A stretch of DNA of 30,015 nt from CAIOSQ01 sp964434345. Lineage in GTDB: Bacteria > Pseudomonadota > Alphaproteobacteria > CACIAM-22H2. The stretch lies in assembly GCA_964434345.1 (NCBI GenBank), contig CAYSUY010000029.1, forward strand, positions 1-30,015. The letters run 5' to 3'. Positions 1 to 8,407 of the stretch are shown piece by piece. The notes under the pieces are model-generated. The model was not told where the DNA came from and did no database searches. It saw nothing but the letters and a program-made list of their open reading frames with translations. How positions within the stretch are numbered: position 1 is the stretch's first letter; every line of letters starts with the position of its first letter. The position numbers and the translations under genes are program-made.

Positions 1-920
1 TTCTTCGCGTGAGCATCCGTCCCGCCGATGAGCCAGTTGAGCGCGAGTGCCTGAACGAATGTCCAGACGTCGTCGGTCGGGCGACTGGAATAGGTTCGCA
101 GGAGTTCGACAATCGGCGCCACTCCCGGCCCATTTTCATTCTCGTATCTTCCGGTCGGTGGCAGTCCCAGCGCTTGGCACGTGTCCTCCTGGTGCAAGCG
201 ACGGATGGAGCCTTCCATGCGCACGCGGTCGTAGCGCTCGACGACGATCGCCACCTCGCCCTCGAACACGCGGACCTGGCTCGCGGCGGCAGGCAAGCCA
301 AGTGCGCGCGCCAGAGCGAGACAGACATGCTCGTTTTCGGCATGGCCGTCGAAGGCTTCGATCGGCGGTTTGACGATATGCGTGGTAGGCGCTCGCCCGG
401 AGGGGACTCCCCATCGGCCATTCTCGCAGAAGAAGGCTGTTTTGGGTTGCGCGCCGGCGAGGCTGAACTGGCCGGCATCGCGCGAAAGGCGCCATGCCGC
501 CTGGTCCTTGCGTAAGGTGCGGATACGTTCCGCGATGTCTTTGTCGTCGAGCCATTCGACTTGCCCGGCGGACTGCGTGCGAAGGGCGTCTGCACGCTCT
601 GGCGGAACGATCTGGATGGCGCCGGCGCAGTCCTCGCCGACATGGGCAAGCAGCGCGAACGGATTGCGTGGCGAGACCTGGAAGCGCTGTCCCCAGCGGG
701 CCAGAATGGCTTCGTTGTCGGGGAGAAGGCCCCACAGCCATGGTTCGATCCTGGCGTGCGCGTGCTCGGCGACGACGAGCGGCATGGAAAGCGAGAGCGG
801 ATATGCGTCCGGTGTCTGACGCCAGTCGGCGTCGTAGGCGAGCGTGAGACGCGCGCGCTTGTCCTTGCGGATCTCGCCCATGATCCGACCATCGACGATG
901 ATCACGAGATGGTCGGTCAT
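1..920 (-). CDS. hipA: HipA-type serine/threonine kinase toxin (partial, C-terminus beyond the window)
   Basis: Toxin kinase of a HipBA system. Known HipA kinases phosphorylate translation components such as glutamyl-tRNA synthetase and cause growth arrest or persistence; the target here is unknown. 306 codons are visible and the family is about 440 residues, so roughly the last third is missing. The N-terminal subdomain (1-110) is followed by the Gly-rich loop LAGAQPKT (residues 154-161). Ser153 just before it matches the autophosphorylated Ser150 of E. coli HipA. The visible sequence ends in GGTDAHAK (299-306), the start of the catalytic D-x-x-x-K-N segment, with the expected Asn codon cut by the edge. 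The ATG at 918-920 overlaps the hipB stop codon (ATGA), so the two are translationally coupled. Nothing visible looks broken; activity cannot be judged without the rest. Confidence 0.93.
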   Translation of the reverse strand, partial: MTDHLVIIVDGRIMGEIRKDKRARLTLAYDADWRQTPDAYPLSLSMPLVVAEHAHARIEPWLWGLLPDNEAILARWGQRFQVSPRNPFALLAHVGEDCAGAIQIVPPERADALRTQSAGQVEWLDDKDIAERIRTLRKDQAAWRLSRDAGQFSLAGAQPKTAFFCENGRWGVPSGRAPTTHIVKPPIEAFDGHAENEHVCLALARALGLPAAASQVRVFEGEVAIVVERYDRVRMEGSIRRLHQEDTCQALGLPPTGRYENENGPGVAPIVELLRTYSSRPTDDVWTFVQALALNWLIGGTDAHAK

Positions 921-1210
921 GGGCGGCGTCCCTTCGCGGCATCGACGACGGCGTCGATATCGATCGGTGCCACGCTGCTGTCCTTGCGCATGGGGGTATC
1001 GCTGCCGCCATCCACTGCCAGTGTCAGGTCGAGGGCGGCAAGCGTGCGCAAGACGAGTCCCAGTTCCGCCCGCGCCTTCCCGTGCTCGATGGCCACGATC
1101 CATTGGCGGCCGACACCGACGCGGCTGGCCAGATCGGTCTGGTTGAGGCCGAGGTGGCGGCGCTGCTGGCGGATGATCAGCCCGAGGTCCAAGGGCGTTC
1201 GAACCTGCAT
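917..1210 (-). CDS. hipB: HipB-type antitoxin, XRE-family DNA-binding protein
   Basis: Antitoxin and autorepressor partner of the downstream hipA. The 97-residue protein carries a helix-turn-helix domain at about residues 12-66 (QTDLASRVGVGRQWIVAIEHGK), followed by a polar C-terminal tail rich in Asp and Arg. The frame is open further upstream to about 1345, but the ATG at 1208-1210 is preferred. It gives the usual HipB length, and the longer version would translate through the palindromic operators and the promoter. No strong Shine-Dalgarno sequence precedes this ATG. The stop overlaps the hipA start by four bases. By analogy with E. coli HipB it should bind the four palindromes upstream and repress its own operon with HipA as corepressor; this is inference. 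Confidence 0.9.
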   Translation of the reverse strand: MQVRTPLDLGLIIRQQRRHLGLNQTDLASRVGVGRQWIVAIEHGKARAELGLVLRTLAALDLTLAVDGGSDTPMRKDSSVAPIDIDAVVDAAKGRRP

Positions 1211-1223
1211 GGCGCTTTGTCCG

Positions 1224-1322
1224 ATTGTCGTCGTTCGACGACAATATAAAAATGTCGTCGTTCGACGACAAGCAAGAAAGTCGCCGAGCGACGACAACAA
1301 AACATGTCGGCGTTCGACGACA
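1224..1322. promoter_or_regulatory. Four-copy palindromic operator array of hipBA
   Basis: Four copies of a 16-base palindrome, GTCGTCG-N2-CGACGAC, lie at 1227-1242, 1254-1269, 1280-1295 and 1306-1321. Start-to-start distances are 27, 26 and 26 bases, about 2.5 helical turns, so neighbouring copies lie on opposite faces of the helix. Copies 1 and 2 are perfect. Copy 1 extends to 10-base arms (1224-1245). Copies 3 and 4 each have one arm mismatch. E. coli hipBA also has four operators but with an unrelated sequence. Binding by the HipB of this locus is inferred from position and symmetry. Confidence 0.8.
1243..1271 (-). promoter_or_regulatory. Candidate sigma70-type promoter of hipBA
   Basis: On the minus strand a TTGTCG -35 (1266-1271) and a TATATT -10 (1243-1248) are separated by 17 bases. 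The -35 falls in operator copy 2 and the -10 abuts copy 1, so occupation of these two copies would block polymerase. The surrounding bases are clearly more AT-rich than the genes around them. Confidence 0.5.
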
Positions 1323-1345
1323 CTCTGATCCCGATCCTTCGTCAA

Positions 1346-1687
1346 GGCATCGCCTCAATCAAAGGATGTCGACTTACCCTTTGAGTACGGGGGCTTTGCC
1401 GCCCCTGCCGTTCCCTGAGTGCGATCAGGGTCAAACTGTCCGCTGCTTCGCCATGCCCGGGTCTGCACCGGATCCGATTTCACGGGGTCCGCGGTTCGGT
1501 TGTGTGGTTTGGCGACCAGACCCTACCGCAGATCCACGATGACCAACCCCGCGCGGGCCGCGCTGCGCTCGCCATGGGCTTCGCGCGCCCCGCGCTCAGC
1601 TCCTACACCACATGCTGGGACAGGACATCGTGCCCGAGGGAGGCCTGCGGGCTCCGCCGCTCGCGAGGCCGCAGGCACTGATCTCTC
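1346..1687. other. Stretch without a recognised gene
   Basis: About 340 bases between the hip control region and the end of the DUF4387 gene. Open frames here give no recognisable protein. The first half is less GC-rich than the genes on either side. I looked for transposase fragments, terminal repeats and a tRNA and found none I can support. The only structure noted is the hairpin at 1643-1676. Confidence 0.5.
1643..1676 (-). terminator. Possible transcription terminator hairpin after the DUF4387 gene
   Basis: Inverted repeat with arms GCCTGCGG (1643-1650) and CCGCAGGC (1669-1676) and an 18-base loop, 11 bases beyond the DUF4387 stop codon. There is no T-tract on the minus strand, so it is at best a weak intrinsic terminator or an RNA 3' end stabiliser. 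Confidence 0.25.
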
Positions 1688-1999
1688 TCAGGGCACCTCG
1701 ACGTCGAAGAGCGGGGCGTATTGCTGGGAGCCGAAGACGTCGGTCTCGCCCGGCGTGCCGCTGGGGACGAGGCGGCGGATGGTGAACTTGATGGCGTTGG
1801 CGGGTTCGAACACCGTGTGATGCGTGATGCGCTCCACCGGTACGCCGAACAGCGTCGCCATCTTCTCGCGGGCCAGCACGCCGCTGTCGCGCACGCGCTC
1901 GAAATTGCCGCGGTCGCGGAAGATGACGTCGAAGGTGATGTGGTCGACGCCCGCGTTCTTGGAGCGGATCGTCGAGGCGAGTTCGCGCAGGCGTGTCAT
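1688..1999 (-). CDS. DUF4387 family protein, small partner of the AtuA-like protein
   Basis: Small 103-residue protein recognised as DUF4387 from its N-terminal pattern (RELASTIRSKNAG, then DVIFRDRGNFERVRDSGV) and full-length match in size. The biochemical role of the family is not established to my knowledge. It is habitually encoded directly after an AtuA/DUF1446 protein, as here, where its ATG at 1997-1999 overlaps the upstream stop codon (ATGA), suggesting equimolar production and a two-subunit complex. There is no signal peptide or membrane segment, so it is probably cytoplasmic. It is the last gene of the probable ABC transporter / hydrolase operon. Confidence 0.85.
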   Translation of the reverse strand: MTRLRELASTIRSKNAGVDHITFDVIFRDRGNFERVRDSGVLAREKMATLFGVPVERITHHTVFEPANAIKFTIRRLVPSGTPGETDVFGSQQYAPLFDVEVP

Positions 2000-3387
2000 C
2001 GGCCGGCCTCCTGGACGCGGCCGGCATCGACCGCGAACATGCGTGTGCGGAAAAGCTCCATCGGGTCCTTCACCTCGATCGTGTGGTTGAGCGTCCATTC
2101 GTAGCCGGCCTCGCCGACCAGGATCTCGTCGGACATCAGCGCGGCGGCGCCGGCGGTGCCCTTGGTCTCGGGCAGGCGCGCATAGAACAGGTTGCGCGTC
2201 GCGAGCGCGCAGATCTCCTCGGCCTTGCGACCGTCCATGTGCACCGCCTCGACGACGATGCCCAGCTCGTGCGGCGCCAGTTCCGGTCTCGCGTCGAGTT
2301 CTTTCATCACCGCGCTGCGGCCATAGAGGTGATAATGCACCTGATAGGCGGCGCCCATCGGGCCGAAGCGCTCGGCCACCTTGCCCTTCGCCCAGGCGAT
2401 CGCCTTGTCGATCAGCGCGATCGTGTGCGGATCGCGGATGCCGACGACGGCGAGGCGCCGCTGCCCCACCAGCCCCGCGCCCTCCAGCTTCACCTTGCAG
2501 GTCGGCGACGGCACGAAGACCTGGCCCGAGGCGCGGGTGGTCTTCTCCGCCACCTGCTCGTAGCGGCAATCGGTCATGTCGATATAGCCGCCGGCGACGT
2601 ATTCGCGGAACGGATTGGTGCGCTCGTACATCGCGTGGCTCGCGATCGAGGCCGGCGTGCAGCGCTGCCCCGGATGCATCGCGGTGACCTCGACCTGCTC
2701 GCCTTCGATGCGCCCGAGGATCGATTCCTTGCCCATGTAGGGCTCGGCGCAGAACGACGCGCATTCCATGAGCTTGCCGGTGTAATAGGACACGCCCGGC
2801 GAAAACCCCGCCTCGAGCAGCGGCGCGGCGAACAGCGCGCAATCGCTCGACCGGCCCGCGACGACGACATCGGCGCCGGCGCGCAGCATGGCCCGGATCG
2901 GCTCGGCGTTCATCACCGCGACCGCGCGGGTGGTGCGATCGAGCGTCGCGAGATCGGCATCCGGCCGCCCGTCGAGCCCCTCGATGCGCGCGCCCGCGGC
3001 GAGCCGCGCCTTCAGCGAGTCGATCGACTGCTCGGCATAGATCGCGCCGACGCGGAACGGCTTCAGGCCGTGCTGCGCCGAGATCTCGCCCAGGAGCCGC
3101 ACGAACTGGTCGACGCCGCGATCGGTGCCGGTGTCGGACGCCGAGCCGACGATCATGGGCACGCCGAGGCGGCGCGATTCCACCAGCATCACCTCCAGAT
3201 CGTGGCGCTGCCACGCCTCCAGGCTGACATGCTGGTCGGCGCCGAGCGGACGCGGGCCCATGTCGCAGGATCCGGCGTCGGCGACGATGTAGTCGGGCCG
3301 CAACGTGCAGCCATGCAGGAAGCTGGCCTTCTCCAGCGGCGTAAAGGCCAGATGGCCGGTCGGGCAAAGGATCGTCTTGACTGTCAT
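1996..3387 (-). CDS. Acyclic terpene utilisation AtuA family protein (DUF1446)
   Basis: A 463-residue soluble protein of the AtuA/DUF1446 family, recognised from its overall pattern, including DAGSCDMGPRPLGAD near residues 39-53, IVGSASDTGTDRGVDQ and GADVVVAGRSSDCALFA. AtuA takes its name from the citronellol/geraniol pathway of Pseudomonas, but no atuB-H genes (geranyl-CoA carboxylase, dehydrogenases) are present here, so a terpene role is not supported. The name marks family only. The ATG at 3385-3387 is chosen because a GGAG Shine-Dalgarno element lies about 8 bases upstream and the family start is conserved near MTVKTILCPTG. It follows the C45 hydrolase gene by 28 bases and overlaps the DUF4387 gene by four. 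It probably processes the product of the imported compound; the reaction is unknown. Confidence 0.85.
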   Translation of the reverse strand: MTVKTILCPTGHLAFTPLEKASFLHGCTLRPDYIVADAGSCDMGPRPLGADQHVSLEAWQRHDLEVMLVESRRLGVPMIVGSASDTGTDRGVDQFVRLLGEISAQHGLKPFRVGAIYAEQSIDSLKARLAAGARIEGLDGRPDADLATLDRTTRAVAVMNAEPIRAMLRAGADVVVAGRSSDCALFAAPLLEAGFSPGVSYYTGKLMECASFCAEPYMGKESILGRIEGEQVEVTAMHPGQRCTPASIASHAMYERTNPFREYVAGGYIDMTDCRYEQVAEKTTRASGQVFVPSPTCKVKLEGAGLVGQRRLAVVGIRDPHTIALIDKAIAWAKGKVAERFGPMGAAYQVHYHLYGRSAVMKELDARPELAPHELGIVVEAVHMDGRKAEEICALATRNLFYARLPETKGTAGAAALMSDEILVGEAGYEWTLNHTIEVKDPMELFRTRMFAVDAGRVQEAGR

Positions 3388-3415
3388 CGCGTGCTCCGCT
3401 GTTGAAACCTGTTCG

Positions 3416-4513
3416 TCAGAAGCCGTAGCGCCGCCACGTGGCGCTGCAGGGATTGCCCGCCGCCATGGCGAGCGTTCTTCCCGCCGTGTCCCAGATGGCG
3501 CCGGAGATCGTCGTCGAGAGCTGGTCGCCGCCATGGCGGCAGAACGCCTCGCCGCCATCCTCGTCATGGCGGCAGAGAAGCGCCTGGATGTCCGCATCCC
3601 CGGGCGCCGCGGGCAGTCCGGCGAGGCGCCGCTCGAGCGCGGCGAATCTGCGCTCCGAATTCGCGCGCGACGCGGCGCTGCCGCCGACGTCGAGATTGGC
3701 GGGCGCCATGGCCGGCGTGACGAAATGGTTGCTGCGCGCGACCCGGCCGCTGGAGCGATGCTCGAACCCGATGCGGCGATGCCCGAGTTCGACCGCCGCG
3801 ACCGCGCCGCTCGCGTCGCCGAGCAGCAGCAGACCACTGCCGGTATGGGTCATGCCCCGGATCGCGGCGAGCGCCTGATCGACGTCGCGACAGGTCACGA
3901 GCAGCCAGGTCAGGAGGAAATAGCGGTGCAGCCCCGGCCCCATGTCCGAGGTCCGGCTTGCGGTATCCGCGACGGCGAGCCCGTCGCTGTTCATGCCGGA
4001 GGAAAAATTGCCCGGGCTGCCGAGGGAGCCGATCACGAGCAGCCGCCGGCCCTTCCAGGCCGGATCGTCATGCAGCATGACGCGCTGGATCGGGATGTGC
4101 TCGGCGCGGTAGTCGCGGTTCTTGGCGACCAGCGCATGGCCGCCGCGCGCGGTCGCCGCGACGGCGGTGCAGCCATCGGGCCGATGCTCCGCGATCGCGG
4201 CGAGATCGGCGGCGCTGGAGCAATGGAGATAGTCGAACAGCGTCTCGCGGCCGATCCCGAAGCCGTCGGCGATGCCCGCGATTTCCTCCAGGATCTCCGG
4301 ATAGAGGGCCTGGGTCACGCGATGCTGCGCGGCGATGAAGTCCCGCGTTTCGGCGCGGGCGAAGGCGGGCGCGGTCTCCTCCAGGCGATGCGCCACCGCA
4401 TGGCGTACATGCGCGATCAGGTCGGGACGCAGCCGCGCCTGGGCGCGACCGCGCGCATAGGCGTCGCCGTCGAGGCGCATGGGCGCATCGCCAGGGAGGT
4501 CGTTCAGGGTCAT
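3416..4513 (-). CDS. C45-family Ntn hydrolase, penicillin acyltransferase-like
   Basis: A 365-residue protein of the acyl-CoA:6-aminopenicillanate acyltransferase / peptidase C45 family. Members are Ntn hydrolases that self-cleave before a cysteine, which becomes the catalytic nucleophile, and hydrolyse or transfer acyl groups on amide bonds. The likely cleavage point is Gly114-Cys115 in the RPDGCTAVAA segment. The downstream ALVAKNRDYRAEHIPIQ and GSLGSPGNFSSGMNSDGLAV stretches fit the family core. There is no signal peptide, so it probably acts in the cytoplasm on what the adjacent ABC importer brings in. Its ATG overlaps the stop of the upstream ATPase gene (ATGA). Most bacterial members hydrolyse N-acyl or small peptide-like amides; penicillin chemistry should not be assumed. 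The substrate is unknown. Confidence 0.85.
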   Translation of the reverse strand: MTLNDLPGDAPMRLDGDAYARGRAQARLRPDLIAHVRHAVAHRLEETAPAFARAETRDFIAAQHRVTQALYPEILEEIAGIADGFGIGRETLFDYLHCSSAADLAAIAEHRPDGCTAVAATARGGHALVAKNRDYRAEHIPIQRVMLHDDPAWKGRRLLVIGSLGSPGNFSSGMNSDGLAVADTASRTSDMGPGLHRYFLLTWLLVTCRDVDQALAAIRGMTHTGSGLLLLGDASGAVAAVELGHRRIGFEHRSSGRVARSNHFVTPAMAPANLDVGGSAASRANSERRFAALERRLAGLPAAPGDADIQALLCRHDEDGGEAFCRHGGDQLSTTISGAIWDTAGRTLAMAAGNPCSATWRRYGF

Positions 4514-5507
4514 GGCGCGGCTCCGGATTGGAGATGGCAGGCGACGGAATGACCGGGTGCCAGTTCGACCGGTTCGGGCGACACGCGGCGGCAGATCTCG
4601 CGGGCCTCCGGGCAGCGCGTATGGAACCGGCAGCCGGACGGCGGCCGCAGCGGCGAGGGCAGATCGCCGGCGAGGCGCTGGCGTGGGGTCGCGTCGGCTG
4701 CCTCCAGGCGCGGCACCGCCGCCAGCAGCGCGCGCGTGTAGGGATGCGCGGGGACCGAGAGGATGCGGCGCGAGGGGCCGGTCTCCACGATGCGTCCCAG
4801 ATACATGACCGCGACGCGATCGCTGACATGGGCGACGACCGAAAGATCGTGGCTGATGAAGAGATAGGTCAGGCCGAACTCGCGCTTGAGTTCCCCCAGC
4901 AGAGCCAGGATCTGCGCCTGGATCGAGACGTCGAGCGCCGAGACCGGTTCGTCGCAGACCAGGAATTCAGGACCGGCGGCGAGCGCGCGGGCGATCGCCA
5001 CGCGCTGGCGCTGCCCGCCGGAGAATTGATGCGGGTATCGCGCCATCGCCGCGCGCGGCAGGCCGACGCGCTCCAGCAGCGCGGCGCAGCGCGCGTCGCG
5101 CTCGGCCGCCGTGAGCGCGCCGCCATGGAGCGCGAGCCCGCGGCCGACGATCTGACCCACGCTGCGGCGCGGATTGAGCGAGGCATAGGGATCCTGGAAG
5201 ACGATCTGCATGCGCTTGCGCAGCGCCCGCAGCCGCCGCGCGTCGAGCGATCCGATGTCGACGCCGTCGAACTCCACCCGGCCGGCGCTGGGCTCCTGCA
5301 GGCGCAGCGCGACCCGGCCCAGCGTGCTCTTGCCGCAGCCGCTTTCCCCGATCACGCCCAGCGTCTCGCCGCGCGCGATCGCGAGGTCGACGCCGTCCAG
5401 CGCATGGACGGTATTGCCCTCCGCCGGCTGCAGAAGGCGGCGCAGCCCGCGGCGCAGATCGTAGCGCTTGGCGACGCCGGAGAGGCGCAGGAGCGGCGGC
5501 ATCGCGG

Positions 5508-5511
<4 letters not shown>
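4510..5511 (-). CDS. Peptide-type ABC transporter ATP-binding protein, OppF/DppF-like
   Basis: Second ATPase of the peptide/nickel-type ABC importer, 333 residues. Visible motifs are Walker A GESGCGKS (55-62), the Q-loop FQDPYASLNP, signature FSGGQRQRV (163-171), Walker B FLVCDE (183-188) and the H-loop in FISHDLSVV. The C-terminal oligopeptide-transporter extension has the conserved GCRFHTRCPEA cysteine region. It pairs with the preceding OppD-like ATPase to drive the two permeases from the cytoplasmic side. The ATG at 5509-5511 overlaps the upstream stop by four bases, and its own stop overlaps the C45 hydrolase start. The substrate range cannot be read from the ATPase. Confidence 0.95.
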
Positions 5512-6496
<985 letters not shown>

Positions 6497-6500
<4 letters not shown>

Positions 6501-7381
6501 GCGCGCAGCCCCGGATCGAAGGCGTCGCGCATGCCCTGGCTCGCGATGTTGATCGCCAGCACGAGGGCGAGGATGGCGAGCCCCGGCAGGGTGCTGACCC
6601 ACCACGCGTCGAGCATGAACTGGCGGCCATCGGCGATCATCGAGCCCCAGGACGGCGCCGGAGGCTGCACGCCCAGCCCGAGGAAGGACAGGCTCGCCTC
6701 GATGATGATGATCGCCGCCATCCGGAAGGTCGCGACCACCAGCAGCGTCGAGAGGATGTTGGGCAGGATCTCGCGGAAAAGGATGTGGCCCGTCGTCTCG
6801 CCGAGCGCGCGCGCGGCCTCGACATAGTCCATCTCGCGCGCGGCCAGCGTCTCGGCGCGCACGACACGGCAGGGCATGACCCATTCCTTGATCACCAGCA
6901 CCAGCACGATGTTGGCAAGGCCGGGCCCCATGACCGCCATCAGGCCGATCGCGAAGATGAGGTACGGAAAGCCGAGCAGGATGTCGACGACGCGCGAGAT
7001 CGCCACGTCGAGGCCGCCGCGCAGATAGCCCGCGAGCAGGCCGAGCAGCGCGCCGATCGCGGTCGCCGCGAGGACGACCGCCACGCCGATCGACATCGAC
7101 ACGCGGGTGCCGTGGATCAGGCGGCTGAGGATGTCCCGGCCGAGCGCGTCGCAGCCCAGCGGATGGGCGGCCTCCCCGCCCTCCATCCAGGCCGGCGGCT
7201 GGAGCCGGCGCAGCAGATCGCCCTCGGTCGGGTCGTGCGGCGCGATCCAGGGCGCGAACAGCGCCAGCAGCGCGAAGCCGGCGACGACCAGCAGCGACAG
7301 CATCGCGGCGCGATTGGCGCGCAGCGCGTGCAACCCGGCGGCGAAGCGCGTCTCCGGCGCGGCGGCGGCGAGCGCGCTCAC
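6497..7381 (-). CDS. Peptide-type ABC transporter permease, DppC-like
   Basis: Inner-membrane permease of 294 residues. The N-terminal cytoplasmic stretch leads into a first membrane helix (about 32-48, LSLLVVAGFALLALFAPW) and the family hallmark APWIAPHDPTEGDLL. An extracytoplasmic segment with HPLGCDALGRDILSRL follows, then further helices and the EAA coupling loop near EMDYVEAARALGETTGHILFREILPN. This is the DppC/OppC layout of an N-terminal OppC_N domain followed by a binding-protein-dependent transport domain. It is coupled by ATGA overlaps to both the upstream permease and the downstream ATPase genes. Confidence 0.95.
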
Positions 7382-8385
7382 AGCCGCACCCGGGGATTGA
7401 GGACCGTGTAGAGGATGTCGGCGACGAGGTTCAGGAGCACATAGGTGACCGCGTAGAGCAGCACCGCCGCCTGCACGATCGGATAGTTGCGCGTGAAGAT
7501 CGCCTCGACGACGAGCCGGCCAAGCCCGGGCCAGCCGAAGACGGTCTCGACGATCATGTTGCCGCCGAGCAGCGTGCCGGTCTCGATCGCCGCCACCGTC
7601 ACCGTGGGGATGAGCGCGTTCTTGAGCGCGTGGCGCAGGACGATGCGCGCGCGCGACAGGCCCTTGGCCTCGGCGAAGACGATGTAGTCCTGGCGCAGCG
7701 CGTCAATCATCGCGCTGCGCGTGACCCGCGCCAGCAGCGCCGCCATGGCGAGACCGAGCGTCGTCGCCGGCAGCGCGAGGTGGCGCAGCGCCTCGACGAA
7801 CGCCTTGGGCTTGCCCGCGACCAGCGTGTCGACCAGCAGCATCCCGGTGACGAACGGCACCTCCGACGAATAGCCGATGCGTCCGGCGACCGGGAACAGG
7901 CCGAGCGTCACCGAGAAGATCAGGATCGCCAGGATGCCGAACCAGAAGCCGGGCATCGACACGCCCAGCAGCGTCGTGACGGTGGCCAGACGGTCGAACC
8001 AGCCGTCGCGTCTCACGGCGGCGAGCACGCCGAGCGGGACGCCGATCGCGAGCGCGAGCAGCATCGCGGCGAGGGTGAGTTCGATCGTGGCCGGGATGCG
8101 TTCCGCGATCACGTCGGCGACCGGGCGGCGATGGTGGAAGCTGGTCCCGAACTCGCCCTGGACCGCGTTGCCGAGGAAGCGCAGGAAGCGCTCGTGCATC
8201 GGCAGGTCGAGGCCCATGTCCTGGCGCATCGCCGCACGCTGCGCCGGCGTCGCGAGCGAGTCGCCGAGCATCACGTCGACCGGATCGCCCGGCGTCAGCG
8301 CCATCATCGAGAAGACGATGGCGCTGATGCCGAACAGCACCGGTATCAGCTGCAGCAGGCGCTCGGCGAGCGCGATCGGGTTCAT
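7378..8385 (-). CDS. Peptide-type ABC transporter permease, DppB-like
   Basis: Inner-membrane permease of 335 residues. It starts with a membrane helix (about 12-30, LIPVLFGISAIVFSMMALT) and the DppB hallmark LTPGDPVDVMLGD. The central helices and the EAA-like loop YIVFAEAKGLSRARIVLRHALKNALIP are typical. The end NLVADILYTVLNPRVRL is also typical of DppB/GsiC permeases. It begins 22 bases after the binding-protein stop and its own stop overlaps the DppC-like start by four bases. It forms the translocation pore with the DppC-like protein. Confidence 0.95.
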   Translation of the reverse strand: MNPIALAERLLQLIPVLFGISAIVFSMMALTPGDPVDVMLGDSLATPAQRAAMRQDMGLDLPMHERFLRFLGNAVQGEFGTSFHHRRPVADVIAERIPATIELTLAAMLLALAIGVPLGVLAAVRRDGWFDRLATVTTLLGVSMPGFWFGILAILIFSVTLGLFPVAGRIGYSSEVPFVTGMLLVDTLVAGKPKAFVEALRHLALPATTLGLAMAALLARVTRSAMIDALRQDYIVFAEAKGLSRARIVLRHALKNALIPTVTVAAIETGTLLGGNMIVETVFGWPGLGRLVVEAIFTRNYPIVQAAVLLYAVTYVLLNLVADILYTVLNPRVRL

Positions 8386-8407
8386 GCCCGGCGCAGGGCC
8401 CGTCCGG

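Noticed and set aside
1224..1322. CRISPR-like repeat array
   Set aside because: Only four short palindromic units with 10-11 base gaps, no spacers of the right size and no cas genes. Position upstream of hipB explains them as operators.
1211..1345. HipB starting at 1345
   Set aside because: The frame is open but would translate through the palindromic operators and promoter and give an abnormal N-terminus.
1346..1687. Insertion sequence remnant
   Set aside because: No transposase segment, terminal inverted repeat or target duplication could be identified; kept only as an unexplained gap.
1996..3387. Acyclic terpene degradation pathway
   Set aside because: Only the AtuA-family protein is present. 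Geranyl-CoA carboxylase and the other atu genes are absent from the window, so the family name is not evidence of the pathway.
1993..3405. Open frame of 470 codons on the plus strand
   Set aside because: Antisense mirror of the AtuA-family gene, which has a clear family match.
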